Positions 33,979-34,681 of a stretch of 34,681 nucleotides of DNA are shown here, one piece after another. Below the pieces are notes generated by a model. The model saw nothing but the letters and a program-made list of their open reading frames with translations, had not been told where the DNA came from and ran no database searches. Origin of the DNA: Novacetimonas maltaceti (lineage in GTDB: Bacteria > Pseudomonadota > Alphaproteobacteria > Acetobacterales > Acetobacteraceae); the NCBI RefSeq assembly GCF_002906255.1, contig NZ_POTC01000032.1, positions 1 through 34,681 on the forward strand, in the 5' to 3' direction. A program made the translations under genes and the position numbers. Position 1 is the stretch's first letter, and every line of letters starts with the position of its first letter.

Positions 33979-34515
33979 ATGTATGGACGCTCTGGACATA
34001 TGTCGCGCCTGTGGCGCGTGGGGCTGGTGGCGGGCGCATGTGCAGGCGCCCCGTCGGGCGGGGGACAGGCCGCGCCCCCGGATGCGCCACCGCGGATCGG
34101 CAACCTGACACCGGCGGTCCCGGCGGAACCCTATGGCCCGACGGAAGGCGCGCGCGAACGGATCGCCGCCGCATTTGACACCGCGCGGGCCACCGGGCGC
34201 AAGGTGCTGCTGGATTTTGGCGGCAACTGGTGCCCTGACTGCCGGATCCTTGCGGGGTTGATGGACGATCCCGCTGTGGCGCCGTGGATCGCACGGCATT
34301 TCGTGGTGGTGATGGTCAATGTCGAGCGCATGAACGCCAACCTTGATTTCCTTGAACAGCACGGGCTGAAGATTACGGCGGTGCCGACCGTGCTGGTTGT
34401 TACGGCGCAGGGGAAAGTGCTCAATGCCGATGGGCTGACGGCGTTGGGCAACGCGCGCGCGATGTCATCGCAGGCGGTGATCGACCTGCTGGCGCAATGG
34501 GAGGCCCGCACCTGA
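33979..34515 (+). CDS. Exported thioredoxin-fold protein
   Basis: 178 residues from ATG 33979 (AGAGGGG upstream); ATG 34000 is also possible. The N-terminus has a signal-peptide look (MSRLWRVGLVAGACAGAPSG). The thioredoxin domain has the redox motif in LLDFGGNWCPDCRILAGLMD, then HFVVVMVNVE and the cis-proline in TAVPTVLVV. The WCPDC active site suggests a disulfide oxidoreductase or reductase in the periplasm; the partner is unknown. The longer frame from 33820 is not supported. Confidence 0.85.
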   Translation: MYGRSGHMSRLWRVGLVAGACAGAPSGGGQAAPPDAPPRIGNLTPAVPAEPYGPTEGARERIAAAFDTARATGRKVLLDFGGNWCPDCRILAGLMDDPAVAPWIARHFVVVMVNVERMNANLDFLEQHGLKITAVPTVLVVTAQGKVLNADGLTALGNARAMSSQAVIDLLAQWEART

Positions 34516-34532
34516 GGGTAGTGGATGAATAA

Positions 34533-34556
34533 AAGTTTTTGGTGAAGCTTTTTTCA
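34533..34556 (+). repeat. Dispersed intergenic repeat, copy C, cut by the IS element
   Basis: AAGTTTTTGGTGAAGCTTTTTTCA matches the first third of copies A and B and stops at the centre of the GAAGCTTTTT palindrome, exactly where the IS end begins. The last three bases, TCA, fit a TNA target duplication. Confidence 0.85.
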
Positions 34557-34681
34557 GGGTCTGTTGGGAATTACCGTGAATTGATGATAGCGGCGGTGAG
34601 ATAAATCATTGCTGCGAATGATCTGTCTGTCTTGTCGCTTCGCATGGCGATGCGCTTGAACTCCTTGAGTTTGCAGAAGAA
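34557..34681 (-). mobile_element. IS5-family insertion sequence, right end only
   Basis: The terminal sequence starts GGGTCTGTTGGGAATTACCG at 34557 and runs to the window edge. It encodes the C-terminus of a transposase on the minus strand. The IS1031 group (known from acetic acid bacteria, 3-bp TNA duplication) is the likely affiliation, by memory of the family. Confidence 0.8.
34571..34681 (-). CDS. IS5-family transposase, C-terminal 36 residues
   Basis: Too short to be noticed as an open frame, but the minus strand from the window edge reads FFCKLKEFKRIAMRSDKTDR, then SFAAMIYLTAAIINSR and TAA at 34571-34573. This is the typical IS5-family end ('F.KLK.FR.IA.R.DKT...F.A...LAA..I'). The stop lies 14 nt from the element's end, as expected. 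The N-terminal part and the DDE residues lie outside the window. Confidence 0.85.
   Translation of the reverse strand, partial: FFCKLKEFKRIAMRSDKTDRSFAAMIYLTAAIINSR

Overview
The window is high-GC proteobacterial DNA, most likely from an acetic acid bacterium (Acetobacteraceae, Komagataeibacter/Gluconacetobacter-like). The reasons are a hopanoid C-3 methylase (HpnR), a gluconate kinase, alphaproteobacterial gene content (SufE, GluQ-RS, HslV with a propeptide, tandem class I aminotransferases), an IS5-family (probably IS1031-group) transposase end, and a dispersed ~75-bp intergenic repeat of a kind I associate with Komagataeibacter. The genus is an inference; the family is fairly secure.

Layout. 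1-599: the end of a beta-helix repeat protein with a near-identical 285-bp tandem duplication. 940-4694 (minus): an envelope block, read as small membrane protein - ftsE - ftsX - YdcF-like DUF218 protein, then plsC after a gap holding repeat copy A. 4820-16363 (plus): a compact, overlapping chemosensory operon: cheW - cheR(TPR) - cheW - MCP - cheA-REC - cheB - REC-REC-histidine kinase - REC-PAS-histidine kinase-REC. 16412-18318: hslV-hslU, only 48 bp downstream. 18474-21625: sufE, facing copZ-copA (copper export). 21765-23309: hpnR. 23673-25669: a small lipoprotein, an HNH nuclease and gluQ. 25790-28251: two tandem aminotransferases. 28243-29513: a membrane protein and a coiled-coil protein of unknown function next to an AT-rich gap. 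30025-31236: gluconate kinase and PduO-type cobalamin adenosyltransferase, convergent with abutting stops. 31338-34515: DUF4142, DUF423, an RlmM-like methyltransferase, a small membrane protein and a thioredoxin-like protein. The right edge cuts an IS element that has inserted into repeat copy C.

The most interesting system is the chemosensory operon. It has a full receptor, adaptation and kinase set but no flagellar gene, no stand-alone CheY, no CheZ and no GGDEF output. Instead it ends in two hybrid histidine kinases. Its part list closely resembles the Rhodospirillum centenum Che3 (cyst-control) cascade, in which the CheA3-REC hybrid inhibits a second hybrid kinase, CheS3; its CheR-TPR and CheA-REC architectures also recall Pseudomonas Wsp. 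I infer an 'alternative cellular function' pathway controlling something other than swimming.

Several intergenic regions carry strong hairpins without U-tracts (hpnR-copA, DUF4142-cobalamin adenosyltransferase, upstream of DUF423, upstream of hpnR). These are listed separately because the genes do not explain them.
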